Below are positions 43,759 to 52,972 of a stretch of DNA of 64,000 nucleotides, in pieces. Numbering within the stretch: the first letter of the stretch is position 1; each line of letters begins with the position of its first letter. The stretch covers positions 25,189 through 89,188 of the forward strand of contig JADHQL010000001.1 of the NCBI GenBank assembly GCA_016777965.1, in the 5' to 3' direction. The position numbers and the translations under genes are program-made. The notes under the pieces are model-generated. The model did not search any database. It was given only the letters and a program-made list of their open reading frames with translations, and was not told the origin of the DNA. The stretch comes from Fidelibacterota bacterium. Its GTDB lineage: Bacteria > Fidelibacterota > Marinisomatia > Marinisomatales > Marinisomataceae.

Positions 43759-45171
43759 TTAGTCTAATATAGACAAAAGCTTACGAATACGTTTTAAACA
43801 AATATCTTTCCCTAGTAATAGTATTAGATCGAATATACCAGGACCGAAAGTAATACCTGTAAGCGCAACCCTTATAGGTTTCATTACTTTTCCAATCTGC
43901 ACATCATGCTGTGCCATTAAATTGTCAAAAATAAGTTCAATTTCAGATCTATTCCATGTATCGCAATTTTCTAAAGCGCTTTTAAAGTCTGTTAAAATAG
44001 CAACAGCTTCTTCATTAAAGGTTTTAGATATTAAATCTTTATCGTAATCAAGTGATTCTTGAAAAAATAGTCCTGACATTTCAGCAATTTCTGTAATTGT
44101 TTTTGACCTATCTTTAATCAGCTTTACAATTTCTTTTAAATAATTCCAATCAAGTCCATCTCCCCAATCAGGATTTAGTTTATAAATTTCATTCATAGTC
44201 TCTCTAACGCTCATCTCTGTTAGATGTTGCTGTGAAATCCATAATAATTTTTTTTCATCAAATACGGCTGATTTTTTTTGTACTTGATCAAATTGGAAAC
44301 TTTCTATCAACTCTTTTTGATTAAAAATTTCTTTATCAGAATCAGGGTTCCATCCTAGTAACGACAAATAATTCAATATTGCAGTGGCAGTAAATCCTTT
44401 ATCCTTGTACTCTTGCACATTGGTTGCGGCATGTCTTTTACTTAATCTTTTTTTATCTGAACCTAAAATCATTGGCAAATGAGCAAAAATTGGTTCATTT
44501 AGACCCAAAGCTCTGTATACAAGGATTTGTTTTGGAGTGTTTGCTAAATGATCATCCCCTCTAACAACATGAGAAATATTCATGTCTGAATCATCTATAG
44601 CTACCACAAAATTATAGGTGGGCGATCCATCTGATCTAGCAATGATAAAGTCATCTAAGTCCTTGTTTTGAACATTGATTGTACCATATACTAAATCAGT
44701 AAATTCTGTTTCACCTTCTGGAACTTTTAATCTGACAGTAAATGATTTACCTTGATTGAGCAATTCTTTGACTTCATCTTCTGATAAATCTCTATACGTT
44801 TGTGGTACACGAAATACTTCTTTTTTTTGTTCAGATACTAATCGCAACTTATCAAGCTCTTCTTTTTGAAGAAAACAACGATAGGCTGTACCATTATCAA
44901 GCATTTTTGCTATCATTTCTTCATGTCTTATCTTGTTGTTTGATTGAAGTATAATGTCTTCATCCCAATTAAGTCCTAGCCAAGATAAAGCATCGGTAAT
45001 TTGATTAACATATTCGGCTTTAGATCGCTCAAGATCAGTATCCTCAATTCGTAACAAAAACTGACCCTTATTTTGTTTTGCAAAAAGCCAATTAAATAAA
45101 GCAGTTCTTGCACCACCAATATGCAAATAGCCGGTAGGACTTGGTGCGAATCTTACTCGAGGATTCTTCAT
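43759..45171 (-). CDS. gltX: glutamyl-tRNA synthetase
   Basis: 470 aa class Ic synthetase. N-terminal RVRFAPSPTGYLHIGGARTA (HIGH = HIGG), and KKRLSKRHAA (KMSKS type) near residue 240, followed by the helical anticodon domain. The Cys/Tyr zinc ligands of E. coli GluRS are absent (YRCFLQKEE, no CxC), a known zinc-free form. ATG 45171 is 2 nt (CA) past the tRNA-Ser discriminator base; no other start and no Shine-Dalgarno fit. Confidence 0.97.
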   Translation of the reverse strand: MKNPRVRFAPSPTGYLHIGGARTALFNWLFAKQNKGQFLLRIEDTDLERSKAEYVNQITDALSWLGLNWDEDIILQSNNKIRHEEMIAKMLDNGTAYRCFLQKEELDKLRLVSEQKKEVFRVPQTYRDLSEDEVKELLNQGKSFTVRLKVPEGETEFTDLVYGTINVQNKDLDDFIIARSDGSPTYNFVVAIDDSDMNISHVVRGDDHLANTPKQILVYRALGLNEPIFAHLPMILGSDKKRLSKRHAATNVQEYKDKGFTATAILNYLSLLGWNPDSDKEIFNQKELIESFQFDQVQKKSAVFDEKKLLWISQQHLTEMSVRETMNEIYKLNPDWGDGLDWNYLKEIVKLIKDRSKTITEIAEMSGLFFQESLDYDKDLISKTFNEEAVAILTDFKSALENCDTWNRSEIELIFDNLMAQHDVQIGKVMKPIRVALTGITFGPGIFDLILLLGKDICLKRIRKLLSILD

Positions 45172-45173
45172 TG

Positions 45174-45260
45174 CGGAGGCAAGAGGATTCGAACCTCTGA
45201 AGGGCTTGCACCCTTGCTGGTTTTCAAGACCAGTGCATTCAACCGCTCTGCCATGCCTCC
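45174..45260 (-). tRNA. tRNA-Ser (anticodon UGA)
   Basis: 87-nt class II tRNA on the minus strand: GGAGGCA acceptor with TGCCTCC, anticodon stem CTGGT-CTTGAAA-ACCAG carrying TGA, long variable arm, T-arm AGAGG-TTCGAAT-CCTCT, G73. CCA not encoded. Upstream an AT-rich stretch with TATAAT at 45285-45290. gltX begins 2 nt after the discriminator base. Confidence 0.96.
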
Positions 45261-45284
45261 AAAAAAAAACAATGTAATTTATAA

Positions 45285-45290
45285 ATTATA
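45285..45290 (-). promoter_or_regulatory. TATAAT -10 element before tRNA-Ser
   Basis: TATAAT on the minus strand, 24 bases before the tRNA 5' end, a plausible -10 for the tRNA-Ser/gltX/tRNA-Arg/tadA unit. No TTGACA lies at 17 bp. Downstream is a 9-A/T tract. The rest of the 150-bp gap to the YceI gene shows no other feature. Confidence 0.35.
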
Positions 45291-45410
45291 AATGAAAATA
45301 AAAGATAATTACTAGGTAAATTTTATACTTACTTGTTGTTAAAAACTAAATATATTAATTTTCGCAACGAAATATATTTTCAAAAATATTTAAAAGGAAA
45401 CAAAGTACTT

Positions 45411-46142
45411 ATGAAAAAAATTTTACTTATTATCTTATTGACCAATTTAATGTTTGGACAACTATTAAATAATCAAGAGCCAGAACTCAAACCATTAAAA
45501 AAATCCTCAAATATATCTGCGCTTAAAATGGATGAAACAAATATAGATTCTAGAATTATTCTTGACACCACTAGAAGCAAGATTGCTTGGCTAGGAGGGT
45601 TAAAGTTTGCTGTTTCAAATCATGATGGTGAATTAAAAATGTCTAACGGAAATATTTTATTAAAAAATAATATTATATCGGGAACTGTAGTAATGGATAT
45701 GAGTTCTATGACAAATAATGACTTATCTGCTGGTTCAAAAGAAAGATTAATTGGTCACTTAAAAAGTCCTGATTTTTTTCATGTCACAAAATATCCAAAA
45801 GCAAAGCTGAATATTAAATCAAGCAAAATACTTGAAAAGCTCGAAACCGGTAAATACAAAATGTTGATTAATGGAGATATGACTATTAAGGACAAAACTA
45901 ATTCTATAAGCTTTGAAGCCATTGTTGATCTTGATTCCAATATTAAAACTGCTCAAGGAAAACTATCATTTGATAGAAGTGCTTTTGGTGTAGAGTATCG
46001 CTCTGAAATGCATTTAGATAATCCAAATTCATTTTGGAACAAGGTTCAAACCTCCAGAGATGCAGCAAAAGACAAAGTGATTAGAGATATGATTGAAATC
46101 GATTTCAATATAGTCTCGCTTCCAGGCATGCTCTCGAAATAA
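45411..46142 (+). CDS. YceI-like exported lipid-binding protein
   Basis: 243 aa. Signal peptide MKKILLIILLTNLMFG-Q, then a lipocalin-like YceI beta barrel: SKIAWLGGLKFAVSNHDGEL, SGTVVMDMSSM, LKSPDFFHVTKYPKAKL and LSFDRSAFGVEYRS. YceI proteins bind isoprenoid quinones or lipids in the periplasm. The track starts at 45333; ATG 45411 is preferred because AAAAGGAAA lies before it and the signal peptide begins there. Ends one base before the convergent 46144 gene. Confidence 0.9.
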   Translation: MKKILLIILLTNLMFGQLLNNQEPELKPLKKSSNISALKMDETNIDSRIILDTTRSKIAWLGGLKFAVSNHDGELKMSNGNILLKNNIISGTVVMDMSSMTNNDLSAGSKERLIGHLKSPDFFHVTKYPKAKLNIKSSKILEKLETGKYKMLINGDMTIKDKTNSISFEAIVDLDSNIKTAQGKLSFDRSAFGVEYRSEMHLDNPNSFWNKVQTSRDAAKDKVIRDMIEIDFNIVSLPGMLSK

Positions 46143-46143
46143 G

Positions 46144-46329
46144 CTAACCTATAAAACCACGATAGATAAGATAAGGAATAACAATATACAGGGTGACATC
46201 TCGAATGAGATAATACATAAAAATGGCAACACCCAATTTCCAGCCATATTTCTTGAACATGATTCTGATTGCTTCTCTAATACCAGACTCTCTAGTATTC
46301 TTTCGTAATTCGTGAAGGGCTTTAAACAT
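46144..46329 (-). CDS. small membrane protein (61 aa), unknown
   Basis: 61 aa. A basic amphipathic N-terminus (HELRKNTRESGIREAIRIMFKK) precedes a hydrophobic segment (GVAIFMYYLIRDVTLYIVIPYLIY) that may span the membrane once or twice. It ends one base after the YceI gene stop. Next to the yjjX gene at an 18-bp distance, so perhaps co-transcribed. Plausible gene by position and composition; no family recognised. Confidence 0.5.
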   Translation of the reverse strand: MFKALHELRKNTRESGIREAIRIMFKKYGWKLGVAIFMYYLIRDVTLYIVIPYLIYRGFIG

Positions 46330-46347
46330 GTGTGAATATAATACCTT

Positions 46348-46866
46348 TTAATAAAGTTTTGTATTTGTAAAAGGAATTAATGCTAAAATAATTGCATGTG
46401 AATAATAGTCTGTTCTATTAATTAAGTTATCTGTAAGGATTCCCACTGCTCCATTTTTTTGTTTTGAATTAGAGCGTTTAAACACCAAATCATCAGCATC
46501 TCCAAGCTCATACCCCTCTTTAATAAGATTTGAAATTTTTATCGGCAATTGAAATGTTGCTGTTTTTGCTTTACCAATTTTTTGCTTATCTGAAACAACA
46601 ATCCAAGCAAATGCTTCATAATTATTATCAAGTAAGTCTATTCCGCCTTCAATAGAAACAAAATAATCAGCTTTAAGATGTTGAATGTTTTGAAGTCGAT
46701 TAGTTGCTCCTTTCAAGGTTTCATCATTTGACATGGGTTGGTCTGAAACCAAAGAATCAACAGAAACTCCTTCAAATTCAAAACGATCAGTAAAGACTTC
46801 TTCAAAAGCCTTTTTAGTGGCATTAATTTTTACTGGATTTCTTGATGCTATAAGTACTTTTTTCAT
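46348..46866 (-). CDS. yjjX: inosine/xanthosine triphosphatase
   Basis: 172 aa of the YjjX (ITPase/XTPase) family, which hydrolyses non-canonical purine NTPs such as ITP and XTP to keep them out of nucleic acids. Motifs: VLIASRNPVKINATKKAFEE at the start, SDQPMSNDETLKGATNR, and YFVSIEGGIDLL. Overlaps the 46866 gene by one base. Fits the nearby genome-protection gene umuC. Confidence 0.92.
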   Translation of the reverse strand: MKKVLIASRNPVKINATKKAFEEVFTDRFEFEGVSVDSLVSDQPMSNDETLKGATNRLQNIQHLKADYFVSIEGGIDLLDNNYEAFAWIVVSDKQKIGKAKTATFQLPIKISNLIKEGYELGDADDLVFKRSNSKQKNGAVGILTDNLINRTDYYSHAIILALIPFTNTKLY

Positions 46867-47324
46867 TAAAAAATACTGTCAAACAGCGCTTTTGGTGTTC
46901 TGATCATAACTATACCCCATTTAATCAATGGAATTGAGCCTAGCATCGCATTAACCCTAACTCTGCTTTTACGCATCTTTTTAAGAGATTTAGGTTCAGC
47001 GCTATTATTGATTTCTCTCATTTCACGCAATGGAACAATCGTATGGCCAATTATAATAGGAATAAAGTTTACTGGATTTGAATTATTCCCTTCCAAAATT
47101 ATAGTACCTATAATACCCATAAATGAATAACCTGCCTGCGCAAAAAGCACATCATTGCTCTGTTTTGCTAAAGACTTATTAATAATTTTAGTTTGTTTTT
47201 TAATTTCATCTGACAATATTCCTTTAACTGCTTTGTCATGATCTTCTAAGATATTGCCCGTCGATACTTCTTGGCCTAAAGAAAAAGTGTTAAACAAGAT
47301 TAGTATCATGATATAGTGTTTCAT
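46866..47324 (-). CDS. exported protein of unknown function (152 aa)
   Basis: 152 aa. Signal peptide MKHYIMILILFNTFSLG-Q; mature part with a polar N-terminal region, a hydrophobic helix around NPVNFIPIIIGHTIVPL and a C-terminal hydrophobic LGSIPLIKWGIVMI segment, suggesting membrane association. It starts 23 bp after umuC and shares one base with yjjX, so it sits in the SOS-type cluster by position. No family recognised. Confidence 0.6.
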   Translation of the reverse strand: MKHYIMILILFNTFSLGQEVSTGNILEDHDKAVKGILSDEIKKQTKIINKSLAKQSNDVLFAQAGYSFMGIIGTIILEGNNSNPVNFIPIIIGHTIVPLREMREINNSAEPKSLKKMRKSRVRVNAMLGSIPLIKWGIVMIRTPKALFDSIF

Positions 47325-47347
47325 TTTTAGATTTTATTATATACTTA

Positions 47348-48625
47348 CTAAACCTTTAATGTTAAAAATTCGTTCCAATTTGTGGTGTAGCTTGGGGAAA
47401 GTTTTTCTCTTTTAATTGACCAGGACTCATTCTCTCCTTGCACAGCGTATCTAATGGTATCTGACCCAAAAGCTTGATTGATTTGATCAATAGACGCACT
47501 AATACGTTCATCCTTGTCTCTACGGTTGTAAAATAGTGATTGTTGCACCTCATTTGCTTGTACTAAGTCGTTTAATATCACTCCGCATTTCTTATACTCA
47601 TATCCATTTTTATAAATCGCATACAATCCTTCTAAAGCAGCGTTAATGATGCCACTGGTATCATTTAAAGCAACAGGTAGTTGAACGTTGATATACCGGC
47701 GATATTGTGGCAAATCAGTGCGGAAACGATTAGTACATAAATATACCCCGATCGAATTTACAAAACTATTCTGTGATCGTAGCTTTTCAGCAGATCTGGA
47801 AGCATGCGAAGAAATAGCATTTCTCAAGGTATTAAGATCAGAAATCATCCTAGAGAATGACCTAGAAGTTGAAATACTTTTCTTAGTTGCATTTTCATAC
47901 TCTAATTCTATTTTTTTTATACCATTTAACTCATCTACTGTATGCCTGCTAATTACAGTCATATGCTTCTGAATCCATTCTGGATTAGCCTGTTTCAAAT
48001 CATAGGCATTATAAATGCCATTAATCTTCAAAAATTTCTGCTTTCTTCTTCCAATTCCCCAGATATCATGTACTTTAACTTTCTGCAATAAATCCTGATC
48101 ATTAGTACTATCAATTAAACAAACATTATCCTTTCCTATGTCTCTTTTGGATAAATGGTTGGCTACTTTAGCTAAGGTCTTAGTTTTTCCTATTCCAATT
48201 GATACCGGTATTCCGGTCCATTGATAGATCTTGTTTCTAAGTGTTGTAGCATAATCTATGGGATCTGTATAGCGAGGATTGATAGTAACAAATGCTTCAT
48301 CAATAGAATAGACTTCTATCTCAGAGTTACCCGAGCGAATGATATTCATAATTCTATTAGATATGTCCCCGTATAACGCAAAATTTGATGAAAAAATCTG
48401 GATGTCATGAATCTCAACAAGATGTTTAATCTTAAAAACTGGAATTCCCATGGGGATACCTAAATCTTTTACTTCTTGTGAGCGTGCAATAACACATCCA
48501 TCATTGTTTGATAACACAATAACAGGTTTGTTGTTTAATGCAGGATTAAAAACTCTCTCACATGAAGCGTAAAAGTTATTACAATCAACAATAGCTATGT
48601 AGCTATCTTGTTTTATGAATGACAT
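47348..48625 (-). CDS. umuC: Y-family DNA polymerase V subunit UmuC
   Basis: 425 aa error-prone translesion polymerase. AIVDCNNFYASCERVFNP carries the first catalytic Asp, YSIDEAFV the paired Asp-Glu, and IGIGKTKTLAKVANHLSK plus GIGRRKQKFLKINGI form the thumb/HhH region. The C-terminal little finger is present and complete, compatible with full length. It overlaps umuD by 23 bp; both belong to one cluster. Confidence 0.96.
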   Translation of the reverse strand: MSFIKQDSYIAIVDCNNFYASCERVFNPALNNKPVIVLSNNDGCVIARSQEVKDLGIPMGIPVFKIKHLVEIHDIQIFSSNFALYGDISNRIMNIIRSGNSEIEVYSIDEAFVTINPRYTDPIDYATTLRNKIYQWTGIPVSIGIGKTKTLAKVANHLSKRDIGKDNVCLIDSTNDQDLLQKVKVHDIWGIGRRKQKFLKINGIYNAYDLKQANPEWIQKHMTVISRHTVDELNGIKKIELEYENATKKSISTSRSFSRMISDLNTLRNAISSHASRSAEKLRSQNSFVNSIGVYLCTNRFRTDLPQYRRYINVQLPVALNDTSGIINAALEGLYAIYKNGYEYKKCGVILNDLVQANEVQQSLFYNRRDKDERISASIDQINQAFGSDTIRYAVQGENESWSIKREKLSPSYTTNWNEFLTLKV

Positions 48626-49058
48626 AGGTTACAACTCCCCAAACAGAGAAATCCATCTCTTCGGTAATTTCAATTTTCTTATACTCTTTATTTGCTGCAA
48701 CCATAAATAATTTGGTTTTTGTTTTTTGAATTTTTTTTACGGTGAATTCACCATTCAATACACCAATGACAATATCATTATTCTTAGGAGTTTTTGATCG
48801 ATCAACTACCAGCAAGTCTCCATCGTCAATTCCTTCGTCTTGCATAGAATTACCAGAGACTCTGATATAAAATGTTGCAGCGCTGTTTTCTACCAAATAT
48901 TCATTTAAATCAATAGGTAAATCTAAATAATCGTCTGCCGGCGAAGGAAACCCTGCAGACACCATGGTATCTATAAAAGGTATTTCTTTTTTTGAATCTA
49001 CAGAGACGGTAAAAAATTCTAGATTATCTATTGTTTTGATTTTTTTCATGGAATTCAT
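48603..49058 (-). CDS. umuD: UmuD-type self-cleaving subunit (S24 peptidase)
   Basis: 151 aa. The AG cleavage site is MVSAGFPSP (A35-G36), catalytic Ser71 in RVSGNSMQDEGI, catalytic Lys about 108 in EFTVKKI. RecA-stimulated autocleavage yields UmuD', which joins UmuC. A TGTAA-N4-TTACA dyad lies directly upstream of the ATG. ATG 49058 (MNSM) by the track; MKKIK at 49049 is an alternative. Confidence 0.95.
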   Translation of the reverse strand: MNSMKKIKTIDNLEFFTVSVDSKKEIPFIDTMVSAGFPSPADDYLDLPIDLNEYLVENSAATFYIRVSGNSMQDEGIDDGDLLVVDRSKTPKNNDIVIGVLNGEFTVKKIQKTKTKLFMVAANKEYKKIEITEEMDFSVWGVVTYVIHKTR

Positions 49059-49474
<416 letters not shown>

Positions 49475-49479
49475 AAAAA

Positions 49480-49923
49480 TTATTTATCGGAGGATTCTTC
49501 AGCTTGTTCAGCTGATTCGTCTTCAGTTGCCGGTTCAGCTTCTTCAGCTGGTGCTTCCTCTACAGGATCTTCTTCTGTAGGCTGTTCTTCAGCTGGTGCT
49601 TCTTCTGTAGGTTCTTCTTCAGCTGGTGCTTCTTCTGTAGATTCTTCTTCTGCTGGTGCTTCCTCTACAGGAGCTTCTTCTGTAGGCTGTTCTTCAGTAG
49701 ACGCCTCTTCAAGAACTTCTCCAAACGATAAAACTTGCTTGGATTCTTCTTCCATTCTTTTCAAAGCCTGATCAAGATTCTCATTTTCTTCTAATCTTAC
49801 CATGTTTTCTAAGAACTTGATATGACCAGTATCTTCAGACTTAACAGACTTAATATGTTTTACATATTTAAAGTTGCTGTCTTGCTTAGTTAGCTTTGAT
49901 GTAAATGTTTGTTTTTTTGCCAT
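49480..49923 (-). CDS. Glu/Pro/Ala-rich tandem-repeat protein
   Basis: 147 aa. A basic N-terminal part (MAKKQTFTSKLTKQDSNFKY...) with an IKFLENMVRLEE helix, followed by an acidic low-complexity tail in which a ten-residue unit TEEAPAEEEP repeats several times. The tail is encoded by 30-bp and 15-bp DNA repeats at 49546-49690. No function assigned; the basic head and acidic tail suggest a nucleic-acid- or ribosome-associated protein, which is conjecture. The Ser-rich plus-strand ORF opposite is a shadow. Confidence 0.75.
   Translation of the reverse strand: MAKKQTFTSKLTKQDSNFKYVKHIKSVKSEDTGHIKFLENMVRLEENENLDQALKRMEEESKQVLSFGEVLEEASTEEQPTEEAPVEEAPAEEESTEEAPAEEEPTEEAPAEEQPTEEDPVEEAPAEEAEPATEDESAEQAEESSDK
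49546..49690 (-). repeat. 30-bp tandem repeats encoding Glu-rich tail
   Basis: The 10-mer AGCTGGTGCT (plus strand) recurs at 49546, 49591 and 49621 and, with one change, at 49651; the spacing is 45, 30 and 30 bp, all multiples of 15. The repeat unit runs about 30 bp and encodes TEEAPAEEEP. Such arrays expand and contract by slippage, so length may vary between strains. Confidence 0.8.
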
Positions 49924-49978
49924 AACTGATGGTGAAGTTAATGTAGGATTTTAAAAACTCAAATATTTAATTAATTAT

Positions 49979-50986
49979 TTATTCTTGTTCTTTTGATTCA
50001 GCTAAATCTCTCATATCAACTACTGAATCATGCTCGTCAACAATTTCCTGTCCAAGAATGGTTTCAATTGCATCCTCTAAGGTGATTAAGCCAGTAAGCA
50101 TATCGCTATTATCTTTAACTAAAGCCATATGATCACGATTTTTTATAAACAATTCCAAAACCTTATCAATTGGGTCGTTTTCATTAACAAATGGAACTTC
50201 TTGTGAAATTTCATGCATTCTTGTACTAAACTGATCATCCGCCTTACGATTAATGATTTCATATCGATTAACCATACCTTTTATAACGTCTAAATTACCT
50301 TCAAAAATAGGAATTCTAGTGAAATCTAATGTTTCATGCTCTTCAAGCACTTGACCAACCGTAAAATCGCTTTTTAACGCAAATATTACTGACCTAGGGG
50401 TCATAATATCTTTTGCCTTCACGTCTTTTAGTTTTAAAGTGTTTTCAATAATATCAGTTTCTTGTTCTTCAAGAACACCTTCATCTTCACCCATTTCTGC
50501 CATTGCAATTACTTCTTCTCTAGTTACAGTAGCTTCATCTTTGCCAAAGTTTGAAATATATTCTGCTAGAAGCACTAATGGATAAGTAAAGAATATTAAA
50601 ACTTCTATAATTAAAGTCGTGTTACCTATTAAACCTCTCCAGTAAACACTTCCAATAGTTTTTGGTATAATTTCAGAAAACACTAAAATCAATAAAGTCA
50701 AAATTCCAGAGGCAATGGCAACTGCACTTTCTCCATACAATTCTAAGGTTTGCGCTCCAACTCCGGCAGCTCCTAGTGTATGTGCGAATGTGTTTAATGT
50801 TAGAATTGCTGCTAGAGGACGATTAATATTTTCCTTAAAACGTTCTAAACGATTTCCTTGAGAAGCATTTTGTTTGGATAAAATAGATGAATATGATGCA
50901 GGCGTAGAAAGCAAAACTGCCTCTAGAAGCGAGCATAAAAAAGATAAAACTAATGCTAAGAAGAAGTATGCTAACAGTAGTGTCAT
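49979..50986 (-). CDS. CNNM/CorC-type hemolysin family transporter
   Basis: 335 aa. N-terminal DUF21 (CNNM) membrane domain (about 1-140, e.g. AYFFLALVLSFLCSLLEAVLL), then two CBS domains with the linker MAEMGEDEGVLEEQETDIIENTLKLKDVKAKDIMTPRS. Thought to act in magnesium or cobalt transport. No C-terminal CorC_HlyC domain is visible after the CBS pair. It overlaps the YwaF-like gene by 4 bp. Confidence 0.9.
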   Translation of the reverse strand: MTLLLAYFFLALVLSFLCSLLEAVLLSTPASYSSILSKQNASQGNRLERFKENINRPLAAILTLNTFAHTLGAAGVGAQTLELYGESAVAIASGILTLLILVFSEIIPKTIGSVYWRGLIGNTTLIIEVLIFFTYPLVLLAEYISNFGKDEATVTREEVIAMAEMGEDEGVLEEQETDIIENTLKLKDVKAKDIMTPRSVIFALKSDFTVGQVLEEHETLDFTRIPIFEGNLDVIKGMVNRYEIINRKADDQFSTRMHEISQEVPFVNENDPIDKVLELFIKNRDHMALVKDNSDMLTGLITLEDAIETILGQEIVDEHDSVVDMRDLAESKEQE

Positions 50987-51684
50987 TTATCGAAAATCCG
51001 CCTTGCAATAACGTCAAGAACATAAAAATGAATAATTGCAAAAACTTCAAATCCAATTATATGGTATGGATCTTGTAAAACGAATGGACTATCTGCTATC
51101 GGTGCTTTAGCTAAATACATGTAATTAGCACCATTACCTATGATATAATTGGCCTGTGAAACCAGCACCACGATAAGCTGCAAATAAATAAAACTTGTCC
51201 ACCATGCGTTATGTCTTAATCTATTCTCATAATAAATCATAAGCCAAGCTGGAATAATTAGCAACATTGAGTGTCCGACATAATAATCAAAAATGTTCCA
51301 AGGAGATGTTCCTCCTGTAAATTCTGGTGTTAAAATCGAATGGATAAATCCTATAATACCAAAATAATATAAAAACTCAAAAAGCAGTTGTTTTCTGTAA
51401 AACACTACAACACCAGCAAGAATTCCTGAGATTCCACATAATTGTATAGGAAGATGTGTCGCTAAAATATAATTATCTGACAAAATATGGGACATTTGAA
51501 CAGTAAACACTTTGATTAACTGATAGGCTCCCATTCCATACAACATATAATCACGTTGTTTAGAAGATAATTTCTTACCTATAAACAACATGAAAGGAAC
51601 AAAAATTAGAACAAAGAAAACACCACTCCACCAAAATTGACCCCCAATTTCCGGTGCCCAGTGAGCAACTGCTGTTTTATCCAT
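50983..51684 (-). CDS. YwaF / TIGR02206 family membrane protein
   Basis: 233 aa integral membrane protein with six or seven helices. Family landmarks: AHWAPEIGGQFWWSGVFFV start, THLPIQLCGISGILAGVVVFYR, and LTPEFTGGTSPWNIFDYYVGHSMLL. Function unknown. Co-transcribed with the CNNM gene (4-bp overlap) and the VOC gene upstream (14-bp gap). Confidence 0.87.
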   Translation of the reverse strand: MDKTAVAHWAPEIGGQFWWSGVFFVLIFVPFMLFIGKKLSSKQRDYMLYGMGAYQLIKVFTVQMSHILSDNYILATHLPIQLCGISGILAGVVVFYRKQLLFEFLYYFGIIGFIHSILTPEFTGGTSPWNIFDYYVGHSMLLIIPAWLMIYYENRLRHNAWWTSFIYLQLIVVLVSQANYIIGNGANYMYLAKAPIADSPFVLQDPYHIIGFEVFAIIHFYVLDVIARRIFDK

Positions 51685-51698
51685 TAATAAAATTCTCC

Positions 51699-52109
51699 TT
51701 ACTTTGCAAAAATCTGATTATCGTCATTAAATGCCTTAAATTCAAGCGCATTTCCTGAGGGGTCTTTAAAAAACATTGTAGCCTGCTCACCTGCTTCTCC
51801 CTTAAAACGAATTTTAGGCTCGATGATGAACTGAATTTTTTGCTCTAATAAATGATTTTTTAACTCTTTCCACTGAGACATAGTTAACACTACTCCAAAA
51901 TGAGAGGCAGGGACCTCATCTCCGTCGACAATATTTGAAGCTGGGTGATTGTTTTCATCAACAAGATGAGCTACTACTTGATGACCAAACATATTGAAGT
52001 CAATCCATGCATCAGATGATCTTCCAACTTCACATTTTAATATATTTACATAAAAGGATTTAGTGGATTTCAAATCTGTAACCGGAAAGGCTAAATGGAA
52101 AGGTCTCAT
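51699..52109 (-). CDS. VOC superfamily (glyoxalase/dioxygenase-like) protein
   Basis: 136 aa with the beta-alpha-beta-beta-beta repeats of the vicinal oxygen chelate fold: HLAFPVTDLKSTKSFYVNILK (typical first motif), HFGVVLTMSQWKEL and FFKDPSGNALEFKAFND (conserved metal-ligand Glu and DPDGN-like motif). Could be a glyoxalase, extradiol dioxygenase or resistance protein. A 102-bp spacer with nothing evident lies upstream. Confidence 0.87.
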   Translation of the reverse strand: MRPFHLAFPVTDLKSTKSFYVNILKCEVGRSSDAWIDFNMFGHQVVAHLVDENNHPASNIVDGDEVPASHFGVVLTMSQWKELKNHLLEQKIQFIIEPKIRFKGEAGEQATMFFKDPSGNALEFKAFNDDNQIFAK

Positions 52110-52211
52110 TATAACAATATTAGTAAATTGTACATATCAATCCAAGGATTATATGATTATAGTAGTGTTTAAATTTATATTTAAAGTAGTACTTTAATAT
52201 ATTTATCTAAA

Positions 52212-52964
52212 TCAAGCATTATTAGCAAATAAAATTATCTCTTTAATAAATTTATCATTGTATTTAGGCGCTGTGATAATATCATTATGTCCACTTCCAG
52301 GATAAATACTATACGATGCATTAAGTTTTTTAACAAGATGCATAAATGCTCTTTTCGGAGTAGTTTTATCCTTGCTTCCAAACACTGAAAGAACATTATC
52401 AGGACCGCTAAAATGTATACGCTCTAAATGTGAATTCCATATACTTTTTGAATTGAAATGCTCCATTAAAAATGTACGATTTTCACGTACTTTATGTTTT
52501 GACAACTCCATTTTTATATTTTCAGGTGTGTCATCAGTAAAATAAAGCGATCTTGTTAACCATTTAGGCAACTTTCCACTAAAAAGCATTCTCATTCCAA
52601 TCTTTTTAATAAATTTTGATATACGATTAATTTGCATCTGCTGCATTGCTTTCATAGCTACTCTCTTTGGCGCAAGACCTGTGTTAACAAAAATTAACTT
52701 ATGAATGACATCTCCAAGCTGTTGAGCAACATAAATTGCAAACAATCCTCCTAAACTATGTCCGACGAGTACAAAATTTCTGTCAGGATACTTTTTCATG
52801 ATTTCTTTGACAGACTTTATTGAAGATTCAAATGCATTATCTAGCGAAGAAAAGTCTAAATCTATTAGTGAATACTCTATAGATTTTTCTTCAAGCTTTG
52901 GTACTATTATGCGCCAGAAATGAGAGCGAATGCCTACTCCATGAAAAAAAATAAAGTGATTCAT
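52212..52964 (-). CDS. alpha/beta hydrolase
   Basis: 250 aa alpha/beta-hydrolase fold. Oxyanion region FIFFHGVGIRSHFW, nucleophile elbow LVGHSLGGLFAIYVA (Ser), catalytic His in YPGSGHNDII, and an Asp in VFGSKDKTTP. Lipase/esterase type; substrate unknown. Its ATG lies 8 nt (CAAATCTT) after the tRNA-Leu(UAA) discriminator base with no Shine-Dalgarno. Confidence 0.88.
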   Translation of the reverse strand: MNHFIFFHGVGIRSHFWRIIVPKLEEKSIEYSLIDLDFSSLDNAFESSIKSVKEIMKKYPDRNFVLVGHSLGGLFAIYVAQQLGDVIHKLIFVNTGLAPKRVAMKAMQQMQINRISKFIKKIGMRMLFSGKLPKWLTRSLYFTDDTPENIKMELSKHKVRENRTFLMEHFNSKSIWNSHLERIHFSGPDNVLSVFGSKDKTTPKRAFMHLVKKLNASYSIYPGSGHNDIITAPKYNDKFIKEIILFANNA

Positions 52965-52972
52965 AAGATTTG

